A stretch of DNA of 10,073 bases from an uncultured Lachnospiraceae bacterium (GTDB lineage Bacteria; Bacillota; Clostridia; Lachnospirales; Lachnospiraceae). Below, in pieces: positions 1 to 5,688 of the stretch (position 1 is its first letter; each line of letters starts with the position of its first letter). The notes under the pieces were generated by a model. It was not told the origin of the DNA and ran no database searches. It saw only the letters and a program-made list of their open reading frames with translations. The position numbers were made by a program, and so were the translations under genes. Location of the stretch: positions 1 through 10,073 of the forward strand of contig CACZTF010000249.1 in NCBI GenBank assembly GCA_902784025.1. The letters run 5' to 3'.

Positions 1-187
1 CTCCCTTTTCCATGATACGGTGATATAACTCACCGAAACCACATGCCTGCTTAGTGCAGCCTGAAGTATTATCCCTGGGATAAAAGTACAAAATAACCTT
101 TTTCCCTTTGTACCCGGAAAGACTCTTCATATCTCCGTTCTGGTCCGGTAATGTAAAATCAGGTGCCTGGGTTCCTATCTCTAACAT
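1..187 (-). CDS. bcp: BCP-type thioredoxin-dependent peroxiredoxin (N-terminal part, cut by window edge)
   Basis: Only the first 62 residues lie in the window; the gene continues past its left edge. The translation begins MLEIGTQAPDFTLPDQNG and shows the AhpC/TSA-fold start (APDFTLPDQ, LSGYKGKKVILYFYPRD). The peroxidatic Cys44 sits in TSGCTKQAC, with Cys49 five residues later. This C-x4-C pair is the mark of atypical 2-Cys BCP enzymes, which reduce hydroperoxides in the cytosol and are recycled by thioredoxin. The usual residue before the peroxidatic cysteine is Pro-Gly (PGC); here it is Ser-Gly. The start is set by AAAGGAG six bases upstream (194-200). The gene follows a thioredoxin gene, its expected reductant, but an intrinsic terminator lies between them, so it probably has its own promoter in 188-251. 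I could not identify that promoter convincingly. Family assignment is secure from the visible part. Confidence 0.92.
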   Translation of the reverse strand, partial: MLEIGTQAPDFTLPDQNGDMKSLSGYKGKKVILYFYPRDNTSGCTKQACGFGELYHRIMEKG

Positions 188-251
188 GATCTGCTCCTTT
201 CTGTATCCTGTATGATGAATATGTCTATCAGATATAAAAATTTTATTACAT

Positions 252-278
252 AAAAAAGATACCTTTACCGGTATCTTT
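252..278 (-). terminator. Intrinsic terminator after the thioredoxin gene
   Basis: Read on the minus strand, AAAGATACC and GGTATCTTT form a perfect 9-bp stem (255-263 with 270-278) around a six-base loop, and the T run extends by three more bases (254-252). It lies 22 bases after the thioredoxin stop codon. The stem is AT-rich, so strength is moderate. Because the A and T runs are symmetric it could also act on the plus strand, but no plus-strand gene needs it. Confidence 0.75.
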
Positions 279-299
279 CCTATTTAAAAAAATATATGA

Positions 300-608
300 T
301 CATTTTGAAAACAATCCGACAACTTCATCTCTTGTTATTCTTCCTACTTTAGTATCCTTTACTTCACCTTTTTGGAATATCATCATGGTCGGTATACTCT
401 TTACACCATGCTCAACTGCAAGATCTCTGTATTCGTCCACATCAAGCATACCTATCCTTCCCGGTGCGTCTGAAGCCTCTACCTTTTCAAGAATAGGGGT
501 CATATACTTACATGACTCACACCATGTTGCGAAAAAATCAACCATGACCGGTTCTTCGGACTGTATGAATTCATTAAAATTCTCTTTTGTTATTTTTTGG
601 ATCGCCAT
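300..608 (-). CDS. trxA: Thioredoxin with an unusual C-E-S-C active site
   Basis: This is a complete single-domain thioredoxin of 102 residues, the normal length for the family. It has the buried Asp24 in VMVDFFATWC, the redox pair Cys30/Cys33 in W-C-E-S-C-K, and the cis-proline Pro73 in SIPT. No signal peptide is visible, so it should act in the cytosol as a dithiol reductant fed by thioredoxin reductase, which is not in this window. The classical active site is W-C-G-P-C. Here Gly is replaced by Glu and Pro by Ser. Substitutions of the Pro in E. coli thioredoxin are known to shift its redox potential, so this protein may be less reducing or differently specific. The start is set by GAGGAA six bases upstream. 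The next gene is a BCP peroxiredoxin, a typical client. The preceding genes are two small Cys-repeat proteins that could also be clients (inference). Confidence 0.93.
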   Translation of the reverse strand: MAIQKITKENFNEFIQSEEPVMVDFFATWCESCKYMTPILEKVEASDAPGRIGMLDVDEYRDLAVEHGVKSIPTMMIFQKGEVKDTKVGRITRDEVVGLFSK

Positions 609-676
609 ATCATCTTCCTCGCTTTCTTTTTTATTTATATTAAAATGTTAATTTCTGAATTAAAAGTATTATTTAT

Positions 677-721
677 AAAAGGATATCCCAGCCTTACTTA
701 ATACGAAAGCTGAAATATCCT
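677..721 (-). terminator. Intrinsic terminator after the acidic CKPG-repeat gene
   Basis: On the minus strand AGGATATTTCAGC (721-709) pairs over 13 positions, including two G-U pairs, with GCTGGGATATCCT (692-680). The loop is 16 bases, and the stem runs into TTTT. It lies 34 bases beyond the stop codon at 756 and separates the repeat-protein gene from the thioredoxin gene. Confidence 0.8.
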
Positions 722-755
722 CTAATGAAAATCATTTACCCGTTTATCATAATCA

Positions 756-986
756 TCAGATATCACAGGAATTAAATCCGGGCTTGCAATCCTTCTCTCC
801 GGTAGACTCATTTTCAGGAGTGGTAGGTGCAGGCTCGCCGTCTATAGAGCAGCTGTTGTAGCCGGGTTTGCAAACAGCTTCGCCGTCAGCAGGAACCTCC
901 TCAACCTTCTTCTCTACCTTCTTAGCTGTATCATCACTGATATCACACGCATTAAATCCGGGTTTACAATCCTTTTCGTTAGCCAT
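756..986 (-). CDS. Small acidic Cys-repeat protein with three CKPG[FY]N[AS]C units (unrecognised family)
   Basis: I do not recognise this family. The 76-residue product has six cysteines, all in three copies of an eight-residue unit: CKPGFNAC (7-14), CKPGYNSC (39-46) and CKPGFNSC (67-74). Each unit is followed by an acidic or Ser residue and Ile; the last ends two residues before the C-terminus. The linkers are rich in Lys, Glu, Pro and Thr and look flexible. There is no signal peptide or membrane segment, so it is probably cytosolic. Net charge by simple count is -8 (17 Asp/Glu, 9 Lys, no Arg). An ATG nine bases further upstream (993-995) directly abuts the AAGGAGG site at 996-1002, so the ATG at 984-986, nine bases from it, is the better start; it also aligns MANEKDC with MSNKKVC of the upstream paralog. 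The gene has its own promoter and terminator. Function is unknown; a redox-active dithiol or metal-binding role is only a guess. Confidence 0.85.
   Translation of the reverse strand: MANEKDCKPGFNACDISDDTAKKVEKKVEEVPADGEAVCKPGYNSCSIDGEPAPTTPENESTGEKDCKPGFNSCDI
765..788 (-). repeat. CKPG repeat unit 3 of the acidic protein
   Basis: Encodes CKPGFNSC followed by Asp-Ile and the stop codon. It is nearly identical at the DNA level to unit 1 of the same gene, which suggests duplication within the gene. Confidence 0.85.
849..872 (-). repeat. CKPG repeat unit 2 of the acidic protein
   Basis: Encodes CKPGYNSC followed by SIDGEP. The same flank (SFDGEP) follows unit 2 of the basic paralog, so the middle units of the two proteins correspond to one another. 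Confidence 0.85.
945..968 (-). repeat. CKPG repeat unit 1 of the acidic protein
   Basis: Encodes CKPGFNAC followed by Asp-Ile. The first cysteine is residue 7 from the chosen start, exactly as in the paralog. Confidence 0.85.
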
Positions 987-1036
987 AGCAGTCATCCTCC
1001 TTGCTAATAAACATTGTTATTATTATTTCACATTAG

Positions 1037-1065
1037 ATTATATAATATATGACCGAATAAATCAA
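1037..1065 (-). promoter_or_regulatory. Sigma-A-type promoter for the acidic CKPG-repeat gene
   Basis: On the minus strand a -35 element TTGATT (1065-1060) and a perfect -10 element TATAAT (1042-1037) are separated by exactly 17 bases. Transcription would begin near 1030, giving a leader of roughly 43 bases before the ATG at 986. This is the best consensus match of any promoter in the window, suggesting that the gene is expressed independently and possibly strongly. Confidence 0.75.
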
Positions 1066-1112
1066 CGTCTGTTTTTTATATAAATTTATATTATTTTTTA
1101 ACAGAAAACATC

Positions 1113-1337
1113 TTAGAACTCACATGAATTATATCCTTGCCTGCATCCTTTTACTTTTGCTTCAGGTGCTGCGTTTCTGGGCTCTCCGTCAAAGGAACAC
1201 CTGCTGAATCCGGGCTTGCACTTTTTGTGCGATACATTACCAGCAGGCTCACTTACCTTTGCCGATGCTCTGACATATCCGTCACTCCTTACTTCACAGG
1301 AATTATATCCCGGCTTACATACTTTTTTATTACTCAT
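1113..1337 (-). CDS. Small basic Cys-repeat protein with three CKPG-type units (unrecognised family)
   Basis: This is a 74-residue paralog of the next gene downstream, and it belongs to no family I recognise. Its six cysteines are again confined to three C-x6-C units: CKPGYNSC (7-14), CKPGFSRC (40-47) and CRQGYNSC (65-72). The protein ends two residues after the last cysteine, as does the paralog. First and middle units sit at almost the same positions in both proteins, and both have C-S-[IF]-D-G-E-P after unit 2. The linkers have otherwise diverged. Net charge by count is +7 (9 Lys, 5 Arg, 7 Asp/Glu), opposite to the paralog. There is no signal peptide. The start is supported by AAGGAGG eight bases upstream. 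No terminator separates it clearly from the glycosyltransferase gene 178 bases upstream, so read-through is possible. Function is unknown; the adjacent thioredoxin and peroxiredoxin genes suggest thiol chemistry. Confidence 0.85.
   Translation of the reverse strand: MSNKKVCKPGYNSCEVRSDGYVRASAKVSEPAGNVSHKKCKPGFSRCSFDGEPRNAAPEAKVKGCRQGYNSCEF
1122..1145 (-). repeat. CKPG-type repeat unit 3 of the basic protein (degenerate)
   Basis: Encodes CRQGYNSC. Lys-Pro has become Arg-Gln, while Gly, the aromatic residue, Asn-Ser and both cysteines are kept. Confidence 0.8.
1197..1220 (-). repeat. CKPG repeat unit 2 of the basic protein
   Basis: Encodes CKPGFSRC followed by SFDGEP. Asn-Ser is replaced by Ser-Arg; Cys-Lys-Pro-Gly and the closing Cys are kept. 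Confidence 0.82.
1296..1319 (-). repeat. CKPG repeat unit 1 of the basic protein
   Basis: Encodes CKPGYNSC, identical to unit 2 of the acidic paralog, starting at residue 7. Confidence 0.85.
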
Positions 1338-1390
1338 TATCTTATCCTCCTTATCACAGATTTTTAATATGAAAATAACAAGCTGTTTTC

Positions 1391-1404
1391 TACCTGTTAC
1401 CTGT
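1391..1404. repeat. Tandem 7-bp direct repeat (TACCTGT twice) upstream of the basic CKPG gene
   Basis: TACCTGT occurs twice head to tail (1391-1397 and 1398-1404) in the leader of the repeat-protein gene. It could be a regulator binding site; nothing else supports that. Confidence 0.35.
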
Positions 1405-1420
1405 AAATATTTTTTTATTT

Positions 1421-1457
1421 AAGTAATGAGCACTGGCTATTACTTGTATTCATTATA
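1421..1457 (-). promoter_or_regulatory. Possible -10 element and 5'-leader hairpin for the basic CKPG gene
   Basis: A perfect TATAAT on the minus strand (1457-1452) has no good -35 partner at 17 or 18 bases. Just downstream, AAGTAAT plus AGC (1421-1431, one bulged G) pairs with GCT plus ATTACTT (1436-1445) around a four-base loop. If TATAAT is used, the hairpin would sit at the 5' end of a leader of about 108 bases. There is no T run, so it is not a terminator; it might stabilise the transcript. Confidence 0.4.
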
Positions 1458-1515
1458 TACTGTGAAAAAAAGGTAATCTTGTACTTTCTTCTATGCAATT
1501 AGGATTTTTTTGTAA

Positions 1516-2739
1516 TCATTCCATACTCTCTTCATACAACTCCTCAAATCGAGTGATGATCACATCCTGGGAGTATTTGTCTCTTATTTCTTCGGATATT
1601 TTGTTCTTATCAAATGTAATTTCCCCGTTTATTATCTTTTTTACTCCTTCCGCAAGTGCCTTATAATCATCTACCTCAAAAAGTATCCCCTTGTCAGGGG
1701 TTACAAAATCTGTAAGACCTCCCTGGTTTGTCGCAACAACGGGAGTACCGCAGGCAAGGGCTTCAAGGGCAACCAGACCAAAGGGTTCTTTTTTTGACTG
1801 TATCACCGAACAATCTGCTATGTTATATATATCATGAAGAATAGAATGGGGCTGATTCCCCAAAAAGAAAAGATCTTTAAGGCCCAGATCTTCAGCCATC
1901 TGTTCCAGCTCTTCCCTCATGTCACCGTCTCCTGCAAGAAGTGTGACTGTTTCATCCGATCCGTATATCTTTGCTGCCTTTAATAATATATTTACCCTTT
2001 TCATAGCAGCAAGCCGACCCACAAAACTTACTACATGTTTGTAATCCTTGTTAATTCCGAGCGCTTTTAAAACATCCGGTCTTTTTACAGAGTCATCCGG
2101 ATAAAAAACACTTGAATCCACACCATTTGCGATCAGCCGGGTTTTGGGTACCGCGCGGGGAACAAACTTCTTCATTTCTCCGTCATTCGAGCGTGAAATA
2201 GTTATGATCTGATGTGCATATTCAACTGCTTCATCCACAAACTTTCTACCCCAATAAATGTTATCCTCTATTTCATCAGCTATGCCCATAAGATCAGTAC
2301 CGTGACATGTTACTATCAAAGGTATATCCTTTACTTTGCAGCATCTCCCTGCTATGCCTGAGAGCACCCATAAATGCTGGGAATGTACCACGTCAGGCCT
2401 GAATTCTTCTATAACAGAACTTATCCTTTTAAAATATCGTTCCTCGTAATCTTTTCTTTCATCGTCAGTCAGATCCTTAAATTTTTTTTTGCTCAATGGA
2501 TGTGATGTAAAACAGGGAAAATTATAATCCGCCTGTTTTTCTCCGTCCATGATCTCTTTGTTTTTAAAAAACACAGGATATAGTTTTACACCTTCATATG
2601 AATCGTACTGTCTCCTGTTTTCCGAAAAAATAATGGCTGTTTCATGCCCGCGTCTCGTCAAACTTTTTGCAAGATTTGCAGTATATACTCCGCTTCCGGA
2701 ACCTGCCAACGGAAAATGATTTATAAATAAAATCCTCAT
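1516..2739 (-). CDS. GT4-family glycosyltransferase
   Basis: The 407-residue product has the two Rossmann-like halves of a GT-B fold. The N-terminal acceptor half (about 1-215) has a Gly-rich loop (AGSGSG, 12-17), the segment DVVHSQHLWVLSG and the motif CHGTDL (145-150). The C-terminal nucleotide-sugar half (about 235-395) has FVGRLAAMKR and the retaining-GT4 E-x7-E motif, Glu318 and Glu326, inside EPFGLVALEALACGTPVVA. There is no signal peptide or membrane span, so it acts in the cytosol or at the inner face of the membrane. Donor and acceptor cannot be read from sequence: polysaccharide, glycolipid or small-molecule roles all fit. GT4 also includes the thiol-cofactor enzymes MshA and BshA, noted only because thiol-redox genes lie downstream; no other such gene is present. 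The start is set by GGGAGG five bases upstream. A strong terminator precedes the gene, and a TATAAT (2798-2793) without a good -35 is the only promoter hint. Confidence 0.88.
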   Translation of the reverse strand: MRILFINHFPLAGSGSGVYTANLAKSLTRRGHETAIIFSENRRQYDSYEGVKLYPVFFKNKEIMDGEKQADYNFPCFTSHPLSKKKFKDLTDDERKDYEERYFKRISSVIEEFRPDVVHSQHLWVLSGIAGRCCKVKDIPLIVTCHGTDLMGIADEIEDNIYWGRKFVDEAVEYAHQIITISRSNDGEMKKFVPRAVPKTRLIANGVDSSVFYPDDSVKRPDVLKALGINKDYKHVVSFVGRLAAMKRVNILLKAAKIYGSDETVTLLAGDGDMREELEQMAEDLGLKDLFFLGNQPHSILHDIYNIADCSVIQSKKEPFGLVALEALACGTPVVATNQGGLTDFVTPDKGILFEVDDYKALAEGVKKIINGEITFDKNKISEEIRDKYSQDVIITRFEELYEESME

Positions 2740-2804
2740 AGAAACCTCCCTTTGAAGTTTATGATGATCAGGTAAATACTCTGACGAAAAAAATTATACA
2801 TAAT

Positions 2805-2850
2805 AAAAAATAGCCGTATAACCCCGTGGGGGGATATCTTCCCGGCTATT
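2805..2850 (-). terminator. Strong intrinsic terminator at the end of the ygjP-nfo-codA-preA operon
   Basis: On the minus strand AATAGCCG (2850-2843) pairs with CGGCTATT (2816-2809) as an 8-bp outer stem, extended inside by a CCCC/GGGG helix near 2822-2834, and followed by six T (2810-2805). It lies 31 bases after the preA stop codon and insulates the glycosyltransferase gene. Confidence 0.85.
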
Positions 2851-2881
2851 AAGAAAAAGACTTGTTTTGTTTTTCCTGTCT

Positions 2882-4375
2882 CTAACGTTTTATCCTTTTT
2901 CCCGCGGCACCTATCGCACCCTCCGGACATACAAGAACACATAAATGACAACCTACACATTTTTTCCCATCCATGATTATCCTGCGCTCAGAGTTCATGC
3001 ATAATGCCCGATGCCCGCCGTCGCGGCATGATATCACACATCTTCCGCAGCCTATACACTTATCACGGTCAAATATGGGAAAGACAACAGTATCCCTCTC
3101 AAGTACATCAGTAGTATCACTCACATGCACCAAAGCCTTACCTTTAATATCTGTTACATTTGCATAACCTCTTGAAGCCAGAAAATAGTCAAGCCCTGAA
3201 GTCAGGTCTTCAATGATACGGTATCCGTACTTCATCACAGCAGTTGTGACCTGGACGCTTCCCGAACCGAGAAGGATAAATTCCAAAGCATCACGCCAAG
3301 TCTCTATCCCTCCTATACCGCTAATGTGCATATCTGAAAGCATATTGTCATGCCCCAGTTCAGAAATAAATCTGAGAGCTATGGGCTTTACCGCATTACC
3401 GCTGTATCCTCCTACTGCAGACATACCGTTTACATCGGGAGATGAAACGAAAGTGTCAGGACTTACGCCCATAATACTTTTAATGGTGTTTATAGCGGCC
3501 AGACCATCTGCACCCCCTCTTCTTGCAGCTTCACCGGCTTCCTTCATGTTTGCAGTGTTCGGCGTGAGCTTCGCCAGTACAGGTATGGAACATCCCCTCT
3601 TTGCTGCGGATGTAAATCTTTCCACCAGTTCAGGAACCTGGCCTATATCGGAGCCAAGTCCCCCGTCAGCCATATTAGGGCAGGAAAAATTCAGTTCAAC
3701 AGCGTCTGCACCTGCATCCTGACATACACCCGCAAGCTGCTCCCATTCTGTTTCGTTCTGCCCCATTATAGATACCACTACCGCTTTTTCGGGGTAATCC
3801 CCTTTCAACCTGTGTACTATTTCCATATCCTTATCCACACTTTTATCGGACAGCTGCTCTATGTTCTTAAATCCTATAAAACTTCCGCTATCTCCCGGGA
3901 TAGCACTGAATCTGGGAGATGCCTCATGTATATCAAATGAACAGACAGTTTTAAAAACAGCTCCTGCCCATCCTGCCTCAAACGCCCTGGCACACATATC
4001 ATAAGTACTTGACACCACTGAAGAAGAAAGGAGGAATGGATTTTCCAGGGATATACCGCATATATCCGTGCATAATCTGTTATCGTCAACTGTAATATCC
4101 CCGGCGATATCAGGTCTTACCTCATCGTACAATCTGCCTATAAGATCTTTTACCGGAACTTTGCCGGTGCGGACGCATTTTCTTTCACATACTGCATCAC
4201 AGACTGCACAGGGATTTTCTCGCGGCAGATCTCCGGCTGCAACAGATTCATTTTCAAACCATATACTCTGAAGCAATTTCGCGGGATCCAGTTTATGGCA
4301 GGCATAAGAACACGGCGCATCATTACACAAGACACAATCGATCATATCTTTCCTGCTTATCTTACATTTGCTCAT
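2882..4375 (-). CDS. preA: PreA-like dihydropyrimidine dehydrogenase with an extra N-terminal two-cluster Fe-S domain
   Basis: The 497-residue product resembles the catalytic half of dihydropyrimidine dehydrogenase, which reduces uracil or thymine to the dihydro-base. Residues 105-400 form the FMN barrel: SSSVVSSTYDM (117-127), NFSCPN with the likely catalytic Cys232, SGIGGIETW (352-360) and GSGSVQVTTAVM (370-381) for the FMN phosphate. The C-terminus has two 4Fe-4S motifs, C440-x2-C443-x2-C446-x3-C450 and C473-x2-C476-x2-C479-x3-C483-P. Unusually, about 85 N-terminal residues carry two more cysteine sets (C14, C17, C22, C26 and C56, C59, C63, C67) like the Fe-S domain of PreT, GltD and DPYD. 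The FAD and NAD(P) domains that normally follow this domain are missing. E. coli PreA is about 411 residues and lacks the extension. The start is supported by GGAGG seven bases upstream. It follows codA by 81 bases, fitting cytosine and uracil catabolism. The electron donor is unknown. Confidence 0.85.
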   Translation of the reverse strand: MSKCKISRKDMIDCVLCNDAPCSYACHKLDPAKLLQSIWFENESVAAGDLPRENPCAVCDAVCERKCVRTGKVPVKDLIGRLYDEVRPDIAGDITVDDNRLCTDICGISLENPFLLSSSVVSSTYDMCARAFEAGWAGAVFKTVCSFDIHEASPRFSAIPGDSGSFIGFKNIEQLSDKSVDKDMEIVHRLKGDYPEKAVVVSIMGQNETEWEQLAGVCQDAGADAVELNFSCPNMADGGLGSDIGQVPELVERFTSAAKRGCSIPVLAKLTPNTANMKEAGEAARRGGADGLAAINTIKSIMGVSPDTFVSSPDVNGMSAVGGYSGNAVKPIALRFISELGHDNMLSDMHISGIGGIETWRDALEFILLGSGSVQVTTAVMKYGYRIIEDLTSGLDYFLASRGYANVTDIKGKALVHVSDTTDVLERDTVVFPIFDRDKCIGCGRCVISCRDGGHRALCMNSERRIIMDGKKCVGCHLCVLVCPEGAIGAAGKRIKR

Positions 4376-4456
4376 TATAAAACCTCCGGATCAAGCTTAT
4401 CTTATTTAATATTTTGAGTGTGCTTCTGAAATCCTTTTTTTGTTTATAATTACCGG

Positions 4457-5662
4457 TCATTGTATCTTTATCTTCTCGCCGTCCTTATATGACTCCGACA
4501 CAACAGCATTTTTATTTAATGCTTCATAATAATCTTTGGCATCCATTACCACAAAGCTCGCAGGTTTTCCTTTCTCTATTCCGTACCGGCCGGTGATATG
4601 CAGTGTTTTTGCCGCATTATGAGTGATAAAACGATAACTGTTCATAATATCCTCATAGCCCATCATCTGGCACACATGCAGCCCCATAAACACAACATCC
4701 CGGAGATTGCCATTGCCCAGGGGATACCAGGGGTCGAATATATCATCATGACCGAAGGACACATTGATCCCGGCTTCCATCAATTCTTTTACACGGGTGA
4801 CACCCCGTCGTTTCGGATAAGTATCGGTACGTCCCTGCAAATGTATATTTACCAGAGGATTGGCTACAAAATTTATCCGGCTCATTTTCAAAAGACGCAT
4901 AAGCTTAAAGACGTAAGCATTGTTATAAGAATGCATGGCGGTGGTGTGACTGGCTGTGACCTTATCAAACATCTCCAGCTCCAAAGCCCTTGCAGCCAAA
5001 GTCTCAAGCCCCCGGGATGATCCATCATCTATCTCGTCACAATGCACATCTACAAGCTTGTCATACCTTGCCGCAAGCTCCATTGCGAAATTCAGGGATT
5101 CCACACTGTATTCCCTGGTAAACTCAAAATGAGGTATTGCTCCAACGGCATCGGCTCCCATCTTTACCGCTTCAGTAAGAAGTTCCTTACCGTTAGGGAA
5201 ACTTAGTATACCCTCCTGGGGAAAAGCCACGATCTGTATCTCCATCACATCCCGCAGTTCTTCACGGAGTTCTGTCATAGTCTTCATAGCCATGAGCGCA
5301 GGATCTGTGACATCCACATGTGTACGGATAAACTGTACTCCGTGGGAAGCATACATATGTACAGCTTTTTTTACACGTTCCCTGATATCATTTTCATTTA
5401 ATCTCTCTTTGCGTTTGCTCCAGCATTCGATCCCTTCAAAAAGAGTACCTGACATATTCCAGACAGGATCCCCGGCGGTAAGGCAGGTATCCAGATGTAC
5501 ATGAGATTCTATAAACGGAGGCAGTACCAGTTTTCCCCCCAGGTCTTTTATATCTTCTCCTTCAAAAGGAGAGAGATTACCGATCTCTGTAAACTTTCCG
5601 TCCTCGACCCTGAAATCCTGCAGTGATGACGAATTCTCTAAACAAGCATTTCTAAAAAGCAT
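4457..5662 (-). CDS. codA: Cytosine deaminase
   Basis: The 401-residue product closely resembles E. coli CodA, sharing blocks such as SGTLFEGIE, RTHVDV, QIVAFPQEGIL, GAIPHFEFTREY, DVHCDEIDD, TASHTTAMHSYN, FVANPLVNIHLQGR and FGHDDIFDPWYPLG. It hydrolyses cytosine to uracil and ammonia in the cytosol. It belongs to the amidohydrolase superfamily; the metal ligands are His54 and His56 (HVHLD), His207 (VHCDE) and Asp306 (GHDD), with Glu210 as the proton shuttle and His239 also conserved. The protein is about 25 residues shorter than the E. coli enzyme, mostly at the C-terminus. The start is set by AAGGAGG five bases upstream. The gene begins 26 bases after nfo, so the two are almost certainly cotranscribed. 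The next gene, a PreA-like enzyme, could reduce the uracil produced. No cytosine permease or dihydropyrimidinase is in the window, so the pathway is incomplete here. Confidence 0.95.
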   Translation of the reverse strand: MLFRNACLENSSSLQDFRVEDGKFTEIGNLSPFEGEDIKDLGGKLVLPPFIESHVHLDTCLTAGDPVWNMSGTLFEGIECWSKRKERLNENDIRERVKKAVHMYASHGVQFIRTHVDVTDPALMAMKTMTELREELRDVMEIQIVAFPQEGILSFPNGKELLTEAVKMGADAVGAIPHFEFTREYSVESLNFAMELAARYDKLVDVHCDEIDDGSSRGLETLAARALELEMFDKVTASHTTAMHSYNNAYVFKLMRLLKMSRINFVANPLVNIHLQGRTDTYPKRRGVTRVKELMEAGINVSFGHDDIFDPWYPLGNGNLRDVVFMGLHVCQMMGYEDIMNSYRFITHNAAKTLHITGRYGIEKGKPASFVVMDAKDYYEALNKNAVVSESYKDGEKIKIQ

Positions 5663-5688
5663 ATGATCCTCCTTCTTTTGATCCGGTC

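Noticed and set aside
984..995. Start of the acidic repeat protein at the upstream ATG (993-995)
   Set aside because: AAGGAGG directly abuts that ATG, leaving no spacing. The ATG at 984-986 has nine bases of spacing and aligns with the paralog.
1068..1105. Terminator between the two repeat genes (TCTGTT and AACAGA inverted repeat)
   Set aside because: Only a six-base stem with a long AT-only interior and no following T run on the minus strand. The promoter just downstream is better supported.
756..1337. CKPG-repeat proteins as glycocin or other RiPP precursors served by the nearby GT4 or radical SAM genes
   Set aside because: Glycocins also have C-x6-C segments, but those lie in helices, whereas Pro-Gly here breaks helices. 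Their glycosyltransferase is GT2-like, not GT4. There is no leader/core division, double-Gly site, protease or transporter, and the KamA-type radical SAM lacks a SPASM domain or leader-binding region.
756..1337. SCIFF peptide or metallothionein
   Set aside because: SCIFF peptides pack six cysteines into about 45 residues beside a SPASM radical SAM gene, which is absent. Metallothioneins use C-x-C or C-x2-C clusters; here each pair is six residues apart and the pairs are widely spaced.
1516..2739. Glycosyltransferase as a definite bacillithiol or mycothiol synthase (BshA/MshA)
   Set aside because: The sequence shows only general GT4 motifs, and none of the companion biosynthetic genes is present. 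The redox neighbours alone are not enough.
3213..3722. 169-codon plus-strand open frame inside preA
   Set aside because: It is antisense to a strongly supported gene, has no ribosome site, and shows no recognisable domain. The other plus-strand frames (for example 4598-5020 and 8872-9147) were rejected for the same reasons.
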